A stretch of 64,000 bases of DNA from Gloeophyllum trabeum ATCC 11539 (Eukaryota > Basidiomycota > Agaricomycetes > Gloeophyllales > Gloeophyllaceae). The stretch lies in NCBI RefSeq assembly GCF_000344685.1, contig NW_006920414.1:1358677-1422676 (forward strand), in the 5' to 3' direction. This document shows positions 12,062 to 25,859 of the stretch, in pieces. Position numbers and translations under genes: made by a program. How positions within the stretch are numbered: position 1 is the stretch's first letter; every line of letters starts with the position of its first letter. The notes beneath the pieces were generated by a model that saw only the letters and a list, made by a program, of their open reading frames with translations, made no database searches and was not told where the DNA came from.

Positions 12062-12523
12062 GGTCAGTCACGGTCAAGAGACGCGTTTGCAGCGCGCGGC
12101 GTATGCTTTTCTAGGATGCAATACGTGGCAGTTCACGTCAAGCAGCTCAGCGAGTGCCCCTGGAAGGCGTGCCCATCAACGTGCCGCTGCTGTGCGGCTT
12201 GCTACTCCTGCTACAGGCGCTGTACAGAGTAAAGAGGAGTCTCGCCACGGCGATATCTTCGTCGCTTCCCACGTGGCGGCACCGAAACATAGTGGGCACT
12301 TGCAGTGGCACTTGCTTTCCAGCGTCCACTATCCCTGATACTTCGTGCAGACTATGGAACATTGCTTCTGACCGCTTGGATATATACACAGGTGAAAAGA
12401 TACTATTGCGATTGAGTGGGGATGGTATCCAGCTTCCTCCTATGAAGCCCCGTTACATGCTCGGTCGGATTGAAGAGACCCCGTTTACAAATACGCCAGG
12501 ATCCCTTTGACACCCACGGACTC
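12062..12523. other. Intergenic region between the RhoGAP and DUF1857 genes
   Basis: This 462-bp stretch separates the RhoGAP start (12061) from the end of the next minus-strand gene (12524). It should contain the RhoGAP promoter and the DUF1857 3' flank. I see no conserved coding signal. Confidence 0.4.
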
Positions 12524-13023
12524 TCACAACTTGCCCTCCTTCACCAGCTTCTCCACCTGGACAATGGTCATCTCAACCGCCGACGTCGCCATCTTCTCCA
12601 TGCCCCGTCCTTTCTCCTTCTCTGCCTCGGACCCCTCTTCGGTACCCGGGAATATGACCTTGAACGTAAAGGTCAGGAAAGTCTGGCCCTTCTCGTCTAC
12701 GCTGATCAGGTTCAGGACTTCTGTCCCTGTCTCGCGCATCTTGAAGGTCGCCTTCGGAAACTTCGTCAGGACAAGGGGACGTGTCCCAGGGACATGAACA
12801 AACTCACCCAGTACGGCTCGACAAACTCCACGTCTTCATGGATGGTCAGCCCCTCCAATACGATCCTCCTTGACAAGCCCGTCTTGTGCTCCGAAAGGAC
12901 CTCGCACTCTGTAATCGGCGTGAAGCCTCTCGGTTCGCGCGCCTTCACCTTCAAGCCTTTCCAAAGCTGCTCCCTCGTGATCGTCGAAGGGACCGCGCGA
13001 GTGGCGACGATAGGATAGACCAT
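12524..13023 (-). CDS. DUF1857-family (START-like) small protein
   Basis: A 143-aa protein made of two exons, 13023-12808 and 12739-12524. They are joined in phase 0 over a 68-bp intron with a GTGAGT donor. The N-terminus (MVYPIVATRAVP) and the LTFTFKVIFPG strand with the surrounding layout fit the fungal DUF1857 family, whose members adopt a START/SRPBCC-like ligand-binding fold. Some relatives sit in secondary-metabolite clusters. Here the neighbours are housekeeping genes, so no pathway can be assigned. The C-terminal helix (TIVQVEKLVKEGKL) is typical of such folds. Ligand unknown. Confidence 0.8.
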
Positions 13024-13937
13024 TGTGTCTTGAAGAGTTCGGCGTGTGCCTAAGAGTTCGGTGTGTGTTGAAGAGTCTGCTGTATGCTGAAAATCCAGGA
13101 TCGACAGCTTGCTCTTTATATGGCTGGTATGCTAATATTATGGACCCGCCTCCGTGAACTCGGACGTACTACGTGAGGCCCGGATGACCACTACATATCT
13201 GCATCGGGCGGTAGCTGCAGGAAAGCATGCATACGTCATCTCGGATTCTATTAGATAGTCCGAGGCCGACTGGAGATAGACAACTCTCAAGACTCGATGG
13301 CTCTAATGCAGACGACGCTGCTTATGCGTTTCTTTGACTACACAAAGAACGCGCGTACTGTGAATTCTTGTCCAACTGGAGAAAGACTCGGAAGGGGAGC
13401 GTAAGACAGAAAACGCCAGCGTTCCGAAAGTACCTTACGCTTGCTGCGCGCCTACTGCTGCCCCACTCTCATAAATACCTTGCAAGCAGGCTGCTTCGCC
13501 AATATGCTCTTGCGGCAACGGGATCCTGGACTTGTAGCAGTAATACTGGCTCGAATTCTCGCACATCTGCGACGCTGAGATATGTGACATCCACTCTGCC
13601 CAGGCTGTCCCACTGGCGAAGAGGATCAGGAACTACATTGCATGCTGTGCAGTGTGGACGTAATCCCTTGGTCCATACTTTGCACACATGTCCTCCACTG
13701 TTTGAATTTATCATCTCATCGGTGAATCCATCATAGGATAGCGGCGTTAGGGGAACGATTGGTGTCAACTCTATGATCCCGAAATACGAATATCCTGTCG
13801 CGACAGGATGGCTACGACCAGCTACATCGTGGCACCCAGTAGTTTGACATACTATACTTGAGTACGAGAAATACCGAAGATATAGATTATAACAGCATAT
13901 TGATACAAGAATTACACAGACATAGATATGCGCAGCT
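13024..13937. other. Intergenic region between DUF1857 and histone H2A genes
   Basis: I see no gene I can name. A minus-strand frame stays open from about 13850 to 13470 and reads somewhat protein-like (for example GYSYFGIIELTPIVPLTPLS). It has no recognisable family, and its only upstream start lies inside the H2A 3' end. Just upstream of 13023 three GAAGAGTTCGG-like short repeats occur (about 13028-13080), probably in the 5' untranslated region. Confidence 0.35.
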
Positions 13938-14572
<635 letters not shown>

Positions 14573-15043
14573 GATGATCTTGGTATTCTTGAGGGTAGTT
14601 GAAGAGCGGGAGGAGTGGTGGTGGACGAAGAGGTTGCAGCTGGACGCGACGCGCCTGCGCTATTTATTGCCACTGAGAGCAACTTTGAAACTCCGTCGCC
14701 GATCAACAAGTCGCGGGGCACGTGACCGAGCGCGTCGTGCTTCCCCGCAGATTCCCACGACCGCTGAACCTCCGATGGCGCCTGGATCAGGAAAGTAGGA
14801 ATCACAGCATCTCCGCACTGGGTACACGAGGCCGGTTCCACAAGTCTGTGCCGTTCTATTACAGTCGAGTGCTCGAGGGGGGACTCGTGCTGTGCGTCGA
14901 ATATCTTGCAACGTGCTGTACTTACGACTGCTGGGAGAACTATCCTCACGCCTTTGAACGCATATTCGCTCGCATAAAGCAGCATGGAGCTTGACTATGA
15001 TCCTGATATCCCCTACAGGCCGCCTGTAGCTGCCCCCATCCGA
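14573..15043. other. Divergent upstream region between H2A and the M50B-like gene
   Basis: This 471-bp interval lies between two outward-facing starts. It holds the H2A TATA-like site. From 14984 an in-frame ATG could extend the M50B-like protein by 20 residues (MELDYDPDIPYRPP...). No other coding signal is seen. Confidence 0.4.
14661..14668 (-). promoter_or_regulatory. Possible TATA box of the H2A gene
   Basis: On the minus strand the sequence reads AATAAATA about 90 bp upstream of the H2A ATG, in a short pyrimidine-rich 5' flank. This is consistent with a strong, TATA-driven histone promoter. Position and sequence are the only support. Confidence 0.35.
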
Positions 15044-16337
15044 ATGAGCCCTATAACGCCAACACAAATCCAAGTGAGCTTCTCGCTTCTGCCGTTAGCC
15101 GAGGCTAGTACTGAGCCCTTGGTCGGTGCAGGTGCCTGTCCTGTATGTTGTGCGTTTCACCGATCCTCAGGAGTGACCCAGGCTCTGAATAGGAAAGTCG
15201 CTAGATCGTTGTGTACACTGTCATGATATTCGCCATATGGAATATTCCAACCGTACGGAACCTCATAAACCCACTCAAACTGTTCACCATTGGCTGGCAC
15301 GAGCTATGTCACATAATAGTGGTTAGTGCACGGCTCTTTCGCAACGGTAGGACCCACCGTTAACTCACTGCTTCCTATGCAAAGGCGATCATGACAGGGG
15401 GGACTATACTCAAAGTCACGATTGACCCAAACGTCGGAGGGTGCACCATCGTCGAGGGAGGGCATCCGCCGAGCATCCTGGCAGCAGGATACATAGGCTC
15501 GGCAGTATTTGGCGGTATATTCATTATGGCTGGGTTTGATACCTTAGTCTCAAAAATCTTGAGCTTCGTCATTGGGATTGGGCTCATATGCCCTTTGGTC
15601 CTTGTCAGGGACAAATTGTTGGTCTATAATTTTCAAGCAGGAGCTGTTGCTGACTCTCTCCAAAGGACTTTGATCTTGACTGTACTATACGAAGGCCTGC
15701 TAATTGGCTTCTGGTTCATCGACCACGCGTGAGTGCTGCTACCCTTATGGCTGAATATTAGTATTTCACTTACACGTGCCTGTGCAGGGACGCTCTCCGT
15801 TGGTATTGCTTGTTCATCGGAGTGATGAAGTGAGTATCGTTGGTTCTTTGGCATTTCACCGCGACTAATACCATTCCTAGCGCCTTCTATGTGGTCTGTG
15901 AGTCGTCTTGCCTTCCGATAATTGGTAGTCGGACGTGTTGCCGACGGTAAAATTGTAGGGGACATTGCAGACGACAAGTTCTTCCGAAAAGCTAACGACT
16001 CAGACTGCACGCAATTCTCATATATGTATCCAAAGATCTCCGCCCATGGTAAGATTCTATCATCGTGCTGCCTTGGCTTGCGACTCAAGGGACCTCACAG
16101 TTTGGGCGGCTATATGGATTCTGTTCGACTGTGGTGTCCTGATAGGGTTCATCTTCGCCGGCATTACATCCTTCAGGGTGCGTGCTGCTGTACTGATGAG
16201 AGAGAACGGAAAGCTGATGTATCCGGTCATTGCAGATGACTGGTGACGAAATGTTGTATCAAGCAGGTGAGCACCAAGCATCTCTCCACCATGATGAACT
16301 AAGTCCTATTCTTGCAGCCCAATTCCTTCCGACATGA
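15044..16337 (+). CDS. M50B-like membrane metallopeptidase
   Basis: Predicted multi-pass membrane protein of the fungal peptidase M50B-like family (zinc site-2-protease-like). After MSPITPTQIQ the second exon reads IWNIPTVRNLINP, then GWHELCHII, whose HELCH is the HExxH zinc motif. Next comes an exon with TGGTILKVTIDPNVGGCT and ILAAGYIGSAVFGG, then several hydrophobic segments, DDKFFRKANDSDCTQF, a last transmembrane segment (LIGFIFAGITSF) and the short final exons MTGDEMLYQA and AQFLPT. At least six small introns are needed, and all joins I checked keep the frame. The substrate is unknown. An upstream in-frame ATG at 14984 is an alternative start. Confidence 0.85.
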
Positions 16338-16813
16338 TATACGACGCAATTGGCTAACAACTGTACACAACCTTGTCTCGTCGCATTGCTTTCGATATCC
16401 ACATTCATCTACGAACCTGCTGCATCTATAACTTAATGCTTGCATACCGGGTTGTACTACGGATGTTCATGTACACCATTAGTCTGTATTCTAGAAACAG
16501 CTCTCTAGTTACCGGGTTTTAGGCTCTTCCTTAGGCTCTTAGCAATACGAGAGGGAAAATCTCGAACTTCCGTGCTTCACGCTATTGATACAAGATATAA
16601 ATTCTACGCAAAATTCTATGCGTTGCGCGCGCGACATACTCGTCACCATCCACCGCTTCCCGGCCTAAGGACAACTGAGGATTGATGGGGAAGGAAGTAC
16701 CGTTTATTAGGTCATAAGGATGTTATTTGCGAGTCGGAGAGACCGTACATTATTTGATAGGATAAATAGGAGACGTGGGAGCGGGAACACAGCGTAAGTC
16801 GTGGCCAAAGACA
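16338..16813. other. Convergent 3' flanks of the M50B-like gene and FIS1
   Basis: This 476-bp interval between two converging genes holds no coding signal I can support. It probably contains both 3' untranslated regions and polyadenylation sites. Confidence 0.45.
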
Positions 16814-17514
16814 TTATTTGCGGGTTGCTCGCCGTATTAGACCTGTAAGTAGGATGGCCCCGATGGCAGCTGCTCCACCGGCTAGGGCCATGCCTATGTA
16901 CCCATCTGAAATGCGACAGATTTAAAAGACTGACAGCAGCACGTTGTGGAGCAGACCACTCACCCCTTGCTAAGCGCTGGTCTACTAACGTCTGAAGGCT
17001 ATGAGCCTGGAGATTCGTAGGTTCCTTCTCTAAAAGAAGGCCTACGTGGTCGTATGAGCAACTCAGACAGCCTTCCGGGACAGCAATGTACGGACCATTG
17101 AACTTCTTGGCATCCTCGTAATTTCCCATCTTGTAGTGACCAAGTGCTAGATAATAAAGACACTCTCTTCGGCGAGCGGGCTCCGCGCGGTAGATCTCTG
17201 CCATCCCGGTGTGTCGGTTCCGACGCGAATCTCGCGATGACAGAAGCACATACCTTGCAGCAGTCGCACACCCTCTACCTGATCCTCACGTACCGGACTC
17301 TTCACCAGGCCCCAAGCGTAGTTGAACTTCGTCTGAACCGTGACATGCCCCGCCTCTACCTCCTTCTCGTATTGAAGTCGTAATACCTGCAATTAGAGGG
17401 CTTGGTGAGCTGTCAAAGACTTACCCAAAAGCATCAGAGGAGGAATACATACTTCGAGCTCGTCGTACGATAGCGACACCTCGGCGTCGGCGGCGTATGG
17501 CAGTTCTGTAGGCA
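16814..17514 (-). CDS. Mitochondrial fission protein Fis1
   Basis: Tail-anchored outer mitochondrial membrane (and peroxisomal) adaptor with a TPR-like helical bundle, which recruits the fission machinery. The start is ATG 17514 ([15 protein letters not shown]). The exons then read [30 protein letters not shown] and [12 protein letters not shown], then [40 protein letters not shown], and a C-terminal transmembrane anchor ([18 protein letters not shown]) followed by the basic tail RRATRK. Order, length (about 150 aa) and anchor match the family. It is divergent to the U2AF gene with only about 160 bp between the two starts, so the promoters may overlap. Confidence 0.95.
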
Positions 17515-17672
17515 TTATGGGCGTAGTCGGAGGAAGGAGTAACCACAGTACCTGCCTATTCAGGTGAAGGCGCAGTAGAGCAAGCGGAGTTACAATTTCT
17601 TGCTGTTTCCCCACCACTGCCTTCCAGCGCGTTTGCTTCGGCCTAACAGGAAAGCAGCTGCACTACTACAAA

Positions 17673-19789
<2,117 letters not shown>

Positions 19790-20100
19790 TAACTTTGTAC
19801 TTTTTGCTGTGATCTTCCTTGCACATTATATACGATCAGTGGCTTTCCTTGTTTGGGGTGTAATTCCGGTTTGTATGGCTGCCTTCGACAATTTCACCAT
19901 CAGCTCGATCTCCCTGATTGTGGCTTGATTGTGGCTAGTATTCATTGGCATTAATGGTAAATTGTCTATCGAGGTCCACTTACGAGTACAGTGCTAACGA
20001 GATCCGGTGCTCGATGGGAATATCGTCTAAGAGATGCGGCTTATAAATTCACACCACAGTCAAAGTCGCGGAAGCCCAGTTTCCAGGGGACGGTCTCAAC
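19790..20100. other. Intergenic region, U2AF 3' flank and amidase promoter
   Basis: This 311-bp stretch between two same-strand genes shows no coding signal and no motif I could assign. Confidence 0.4.
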
Positions 20101-22467
20101 ATGATCTGGCCTTTCAACTCGAATTCATTCGAGGTTATCGCGAAGTCGAAAAGGGCGGAACGGGAAAGAGCGCTCGCTAGCGCTCAGGAGTACTCGGCCA
20201 GCACCCATGGGCAGATCACGAAAGCAACTGGTGAGCACGGGAAACAAGCGTGTCTGCACTGCATTATAGACATACGACAATGGGTAGCTTCGGAGATCGT
20301 CAAACGAATAGAGCATGGAGAATGGACAGCTTCACAAGTCTTAGAGGCATTCATAGCTCGAGCAACTCTTGCGGAGAAGACTACGAACTGTGTTACTGAA
20401 GGTACTTGTCGCCGACCTGGAGGTGCGATGGAAACAATGACCCTACATTTCAGTGTTGTTTGAGCAGGCTCGCCGAGAGGCACAAGAGCTGGATGACGAG
20501 TTCTCCAAAACGAAGCGATTGAAGGGACCGTTGCATGGGGTCCCCGCCAGCTTCAAAGATCACTGTGAGTAGACAAATGCAGCTCTTCTCAACAACCGGT
20601 CACACATTACACCCTTGAACAGTCGAGATCGCAGGAGTAGATGCGACGTCTGGCTACAGTCATTGGGCTAACCAACCGTCCGAGAAAGACGCTGCGGTGA
20701 ATACTTGCGACAATCATTGGCAGGAGCCGAATATTTCTTAACTAGAGGCATCAGATGGTGACCCTGTACAGGTCAATGGGTGCCATCCCTTTCGTCAAGA
20801 CTAACGTCCCACAGAATATGGCTCTCTCATTTGAGTGCTCGAACCCCCTGTGGGGCCGGACTTTAAATCCGTGGTCAGCAAAATACACTTGCGGTGGGAG
20901 TTCCGGAGGGGAAGCCGCCTTGCTAGCCATGGACGGCGCGGGTATTGGGGCAGGTTCCGATGTGGGCGGTAGTCTGAGGATACCCGCAAGTTATTCAGGG
21001 ATCTACAGCTTGCGGCCCACTGCGGGGAGAGTAAGTATGGAAGGAGTAAGAGGCGAGTATAGTGTGCAAAAGACATGTGCCGGTCACTTAAATGTTGTTA
21101 CTACAGATCTCGAACCGGGCTTTGAAGGTATCAAGACCACTGCCGGGCCTATGGCTCGGTAAGTGCCACATGTTTACTCAGCCGGCTTGAGATATCACTC
21201 ATTCAACATCAGTTGTGTCGAGGACCTCGAAATTATCTCACGAGGGATATTGGGGATATCTGATGACTACAACGAGGTGGCGCCTACTCCGTGGAAGGAC
21301 GCAGAGCTGCCGAAGCGTCTGAGGTTCGGATACTACACTGACGGTAAGTCCGTGTGCTGCGGCGAGTGACTCTTTTTAACCGCGTCGGCGCTCATAGATG
21401 GCTTCGTCAAGGCGTCACCGGCCAACAAGCGTGCTGTACTGGAGACAGTCAAGGCGCTCCAGGAACAAGGACATGAATGTGTTGAATTCAAGATTCCTGA
21501 TCGTACGAGCGTATCCCCGTCTATCTACGACACAGCTCTGAGATTATCACAGCAACAAGACCACTGGAGGTTTTCGTCGCCATTACGACGTCTGACGGGT
21601 ATAAAACGCTGGAGGCTCACACGGGTCCTGACCCGAAAGTAATGCTGGTTTCAGCTCTACCGGAGCGTCTACTCACGGCAAAATAGGAATCCAACCTTTT
21701 CCTGGCTACTTTAGGCCCCAAGCTTCCAGGCGAGTGTATTATCATACTGTCGTAGCATTGCTCTTATACAGCATCGCGAAACAAGGCCTCATCCGCTCAA
21801 TCGGTCTCTGGTTGATGAAGTATGTCATTGGAGACCATGTCTCGATCCCCATTGTAGCTGCTTCAAGAGCTAAGTCGGTAAAGGAATACTGGGAATGGAC
21901 GGCGAAGAGAGATGATTACCGGAGGTTGTTCTACGACGAGGTAAGATTGGAACGGAGGAGTCTCTAGTTTGCATGTCATACATCGATTCCAGGCATGGAC
22001 GAAGCAGCAATTCGACGGTATAATTGCCCCAGTGCAAGCCATGCCGTCAATCCCCCATGGGTAGGTTGACAGCGCAAATAATTCAACAGTACAGACGACT
22101 GATTTGCTGTATCTTACCTAGCGGCTGCGCACATTTGTCCCCGCTGGCAGCGGCTACGATTTTATACAATGTCCTCAACTACCCTGCCGGTGTCGTTCCC
22201 GTAACGCGGGTCGACCCAGCTAAGGACCAGCTTACCCAAGAGTGGCAGCATCTTCACGGTGCCAAAGCGGTAGAATCGATGATCTACAAGGGTTGCAAGC
22301 CGACTTATAATCCTGAAGCCATGCGGGGAATACCGGTTGGTGTACAAGTCGTTGGGAAGCCATGGGAGGACGAGAAAGTTATTGGAATGATGCGAGTGGT
22401 GGATGTGGCATTAGGGGATAGAGATTTGGGTGCGGGTACTTGGGAAGGGAGTAAGTTCATAGAATGA
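20101..22467 (+). CDS. Amidase (amidase-signature family, acetamidase-like)
   Basis: Predicted hydrolase that releases ammonia from carboxylic amides. The Ser-cisSer-Lys triad is visible: Lys in GVPASFKDH (about 20535-20565), the cis-Ser in TCGGSSGGEAAL and the nucleophile Ser in GSDVGGSLRIPASY. The N-terminus (MIWPFNSNSFEVI) and the C-terminus (MRGIPVGVQVVGKPWEDEKV) are family-typical. The gene has many introns. A stretch near 21500-21550 looks broken, but an intron from GTACGAGC to CACAG restores DPTRPLEVFVAITTSDGYK in frame. I therefore see an intact gene of roughly 550 aa. Substrate range cannot be told from the sequence. Confidence 0.9.
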
Positions 22468-22623
22468 ATACCTCCAGATACATCTTTAAACTATTCTTTT
22501 ACGACAAGCTGACGATACGTCGAGATTATCGGGAGTCAACTAGTCATGATTGCGTGGTGACCACCCGGGAATACAAGGAAAGAGCATCACGTTGATGATC
22601 GACACGGATCTACCTCCACTCGA

Positions 22624-23082
22624 TCACAACGCACATACTTTGGAGTCCACAACGGGGCGAGGTTGCTTGTTAGCATTTGTGTCGTCAAACTGCGAGTAAC
22701 CGAACGCTTTTGCTTCGGCTTCCAAACCGTCTATATCATTACACTGCACAATGCCTGCCGCCACAAGCTTGCGTACGGCGTCGAGGACCCAGGTTCGACA
22801 GGTAACACCTGCCGTCGTATGGGGTATGCTCCTAGCCAATTGATCAACCTCTTCTGCGCGGTCTGGCTGCACATTAGCGATGCGAAGGAAGCCCATAAGC
22901 AAGAATTCCTTGGCCGCGCTGCTGGTGACGTTATGGTCCGTCATCCAACTGTCACATATATTCTTGATGTGCCATTTGGTCCCTTTGGTAGGTTGCGTAT
23001 GATGGTACAACGCCCAATGGTAGTCATTGGGTGTGGCGCGCGCGAAGAGCATGATGTATAGACCCCCAGTTTGCAAAGACAT
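22624..23082 (-). CDS. Uncharacterised 152-aa protein, paralogue of 25860-26321
   Basis: Single-exon protein starting at ATG 23082 (MSLQTGGLYIMLFARATPND). I do not recognise a function. It is clearly paralogous to the protein at 25860-26321. Shared features are MSLQ(T/A)G(G/A)LYI, HW(A/G)LYHHT, K(W/Y)HIK, SW(M/I)(T/A)DH, GFLRIA, a C(R/V)TW motif, AG(I/F)V(Q/R)C and a common tail with NKQPRP and DS(K/R)(V/L)C(A/N)L. The conserved H, W and C residues are compatible with a small enzyme fold, but that is speculation. Upstream in-frame ATGs exist (to 23223). The paralogue supports 23082. Confidence 0.8.
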   Translation of the reverse strand: MSLQTGGLYIMLFARATPNDYHWALYHHTQPTKGTKWHIKNICDSWMTDHNVTSSAAKEFLLMGFLRIANVQPDRAEEVDQLARSIPHTTAGVTCRTWVLDAVRKLVAAGIVQCNDIDGLEAEAKAFGYSQFDDTNANKQPRPVVDSKVCAL

Positions 23083-23820
23083 TGTCGACTGTGCGGGAGC
23101 TGGATGGCGTCCATGAGCGCTTGTATAACACAGGAGTACTAGTACTACAGACCATACGCACCTATATGTTTCTGCCGGTGACAGGGGAGAGCTTCTACAC
23201 CTGCGAGGCGTTCTTATCCACAAGGCAGCTGCTATTGTCGTGGTTTTCAGGCAACTGTCGGCGCTTTTAGCGTGAGACTGTCGTTATCTCTGTACACTTC
23301 ACAAAGGTCGCAGACTCGCAGGCCAGCATGACTCTTCCTATTACTTAGTTCCCTTTATTGTTGTTGCTCTTCGAGAGTTCGGAGCCGACGGGCGGGCGCA
23401 ATATTGTATGTACTACTGTATGGATCGGACCGTGGCTCTGTTTGGCTATGTTTGTACTTGTGTCGGCAGTATGAACTGCTTGCAACTGGACCAATGGTAT
23501 CGGCGACAGTTCTCTAGCCTGTCCTCAATCTGTCCGAGGGGGTCCGTCGACAGGGTTGCTTTCCTCTCGTTCTCCTTTCGAGCGCATCGCAGGGTAGAGT
23601 CCAGTGCGGGTTCTTTGGGTTAGTGCAGTGTCACTGCAAGCTTGTCCCACAGAACTTGTGGTGACACGCAAATAATCACCAGTCCACTCCCCCGCCTTTC
23701 ACTACTTGTGGTGTACCACATGGCGATCTCTCCAGTCGTAAGCATTTTCCTGACATGCATACATTGGTGGTAAACACTCCGGTATAGATATTAGAGCTGC
23801 CTGCGGTTGGAAGCTCATTC
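23083..23820. other. Divergent intergenic region, no gene seen
   Basis: This 738-bp region lies between outward-facing starts of the 152-aa protein and the kinase-like gene. Short frames are present but none carries a family motif. A near-repeat ACTTGTGGTG (about 23653 and 23703) is visible. No function assigned. Confidence 0.4.
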
Positions 23821-24648
23821 ATGGAACACGTCCGAGGCTACCTTCACCGAATCGTCCTCTACAAACTCTCACGTTGGTATTGCCGGTGGTTCAATATTAC
23901 CCATGATATGGGAATTTATCCGCTGCCTTTCAACCTCATTCTGAAGGACACACTTAAAACGCGGAGAGCCGAGGCTTTGGCCATGTCCCTAGCGGGGAAG
24001 ATCGGTATTCCTGTTCCGCGACTGCTATCGTACGGCAGTGATCCCTCGAACCCGTCGCGAGGCTCTATCTTGATGTCTCGTCTGCCTGGGAAGCCCTTAG
24101 ACGAGGTACGGGACTCCCTGTCTCCCTCGGAATGGGCTACGATCAGAGAAGAACTCGCGAAATACCTTGGTCTCATGCGATCATGGACCTCCCCATGGGG
24201 TCCTCGTATTTGTTCAGTCGAAGGCGGCTCCGTGCGGGGTGCTCGCATCCCTGGGGCCGAAGGTGGACCATGGGAGGATGAGAATGCCTTCCACGCTACG
24301 TTTCTCGAATACGCCACCCCGGAAAACTGTGTACCTGGACAATCCTACGAGGAACAGTTAAGCCTGGTCAAATCGTTGGCCTCGACCACGCATCCCATCG
24401 TATTCACGCATGGTGATCTCCTGGCTCATAATATTATGATCCACGATGGTCATATATCGGGGATCATCGATTGGGAATACGCCGGATGGTTCCCGGACTA
24501 CTGGGAGTATACCCAGATTTTGCGAGGTTCTTCACTATCTTGGTGGTGGCCCAAGTTCGCGATGACATTGCCAGGGTACAAGTATGAGCAACAATATATA
24601 GCGTACCGCGCTATGTGGGGATTCGCTCGGAATTCATTCTCGTGGTGA
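23821..24648 (+). CDS. APH-type phosphotransferase (aminoglycoside phosphotransferase-like fold)
   Basis: A 275-aa single-exon kinase-like protein. It has a lysine-bearing N-lobe segment (LILKDTLKTRRAEALAMSLA), the hinge-like SILMSRLPGKPL, the catalytic loop FTHGDLLAHNIMI (Asp base, Asn metal ligand) and the metal-binding IIDWEYAGWFPDYWEY. These are the hallmarks of the fungal expansion of APH-domain proteins. The N-lobe is short, with no clear glycine-rich loop, as is common in this group. Substrates are generally unknown, and nothing here suggests drug resistance. It sits between two paralogous genes of unknown function. Confidence 0.88.
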   Translation: MEHVRGYLHRIVLYKLSRWYCRWFNITHDMGIYPLPFNLILKDTLKTRRAEALAMSLAGKIGIPVPRLLSYGSDPSNPSRGSILMSRLPGKPLDEVRDSLSPSEWATIREELAKYLGLMRSWTSPWGPRICSVEGGSVRGARIPGAEGGPWEDENAFHATFLEYATPENCVPGQSYEEQLSLVKSLASTTHPIVFTHGDLLAHNIMIHDGHISGIIDWEYAGWFPDYWEYTQILRGSSLSWWWPKFAMTLPGYKYEQQYIAYRAMWGFARNSFSW

Positions 24649-25859
24649 CCCCGCCACCCCATTGGCGACATGTTTCTCTGTCATTGTTGGTGACGTTATG
24701 TCGTGTCGATCGATGTAATTTGTACTTAGTGTCGAGCTTCACTTAGTGTCGAGCTTCACTTAGTGTCGAGCTTCACTGTCACGCAGGTGTTGTCCAAGAT
24801 GCACTTTGGCCTCGGTTGGATAGAATGCTCTGCCCCTGCTGCTTCTGACGGGTGGGACTGGATGTGAAGATGATGTAAGATCTACCCTTTCCCATGGCAT
24901 ATCCGGTCTGACTCGAAGTTCCGTCCCATACTATCTTCTATTTTCCAATATTGGGGCGCTCTCGCTTTTTTGTGGGCTTACCAGATCTCCGCGCGGTGAT
25001 ATCGGTGTTCACACCAGTGGACGAGTCACCAAAGCCATTCCATGGGAACATCCCCATATCTTCTGCCACCTGGACGCAGCTAAACCTTCTCTTTTCGGAC
25101 GGTTCTCTCAGTTGTGCGTGTATGTTTAAGTTCCGCGTCCTTGATCAAGACTGACAGGCGGTTCATGGAAGACACCCCCTTCCGGCCCGGGAGTGCGGAG
25201 ATGTCATCCTTCTTCGCAGTTTGGCTTTTCTCTTCCAAGTTCCTCAGCATCCGTCAGCTCCTTCCTGTACCAGAGGGCTTGATTATGCTACCGAAAATAA
25301 TCGAGGCATGGGCGACTGTCTTTCGCGCGATTCAGCGCAACCGTCACGCAGACATCCATGTCGTCCGAGACGCGGATCCAAAATAACAGTCAGACTGTTA
25401 ACCAGCGCCCCCTGGTTTGTTGCAGTTGGCGCTATCAATCCTACGCAGACTGTCCTCCCACCGTCCCGCACTTGACTCGGGTCGGGTTGTGTTTTGCACC
25501 ATTACTGCTACCGCGAGAAGTGAAGGACACAGAAAAAATCCCACCCAGATCCTGGGTTGAACTTCCTTGCGTCGTGATCTAACAAGTACCGATCGCAGAA
25601 TTGCTTTTCGAGATGATTCCCTTCTAAGTTCTTTCAGGGTTACACGACCTACCTTCTTACGCGGAGGTTACACCGACTTGCCCATGGTAGAGTCAGATTC
25701 GGTACCGGATTGTAGTCTGTTGTGTATAAAGGCTGGCGCTGCATTCCCTGTTTTTCGCAGAATCACATTTCTACATATTAGTGGTGCGTGCTTTCATCTG
25801 CCCTTCACCTTCCCCGTATTAACGGATGTCGCTGGTAGTCACCGGTAGTAGCTGCAGCA
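24649..25859. other. Intergenic region with a short tandem repeat, no gene seen
   Basis: This 1211-bp stretch has several short open frames on both strands but no recognisable exon. It contains the 17-bp triple repeat at 24724-24774. The part next to 25860 should hold the promoter of the 153-aa protein. A TGTATAAAGG sequence near 25721 is TATA-like. Confidence 0.45.
24724..24774. repeat. 17-bp tandem repeat, 3 perfect copies
   Basis: ACTTAGTGTCGAGCTTC occurs three times without a mismatch (24724, 24741, 24758), then ACT begins a fourth copy. It lies about 80 bp after the APH-like stop codon, likely in the 3' untranslated region. Confidence 0.97.

Noticed and set aside
21480..21720. Apparent break in the amidase gene
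   Set aside because: An intron from GTACGAGC to CACAG restores a continuous, conserved reading.
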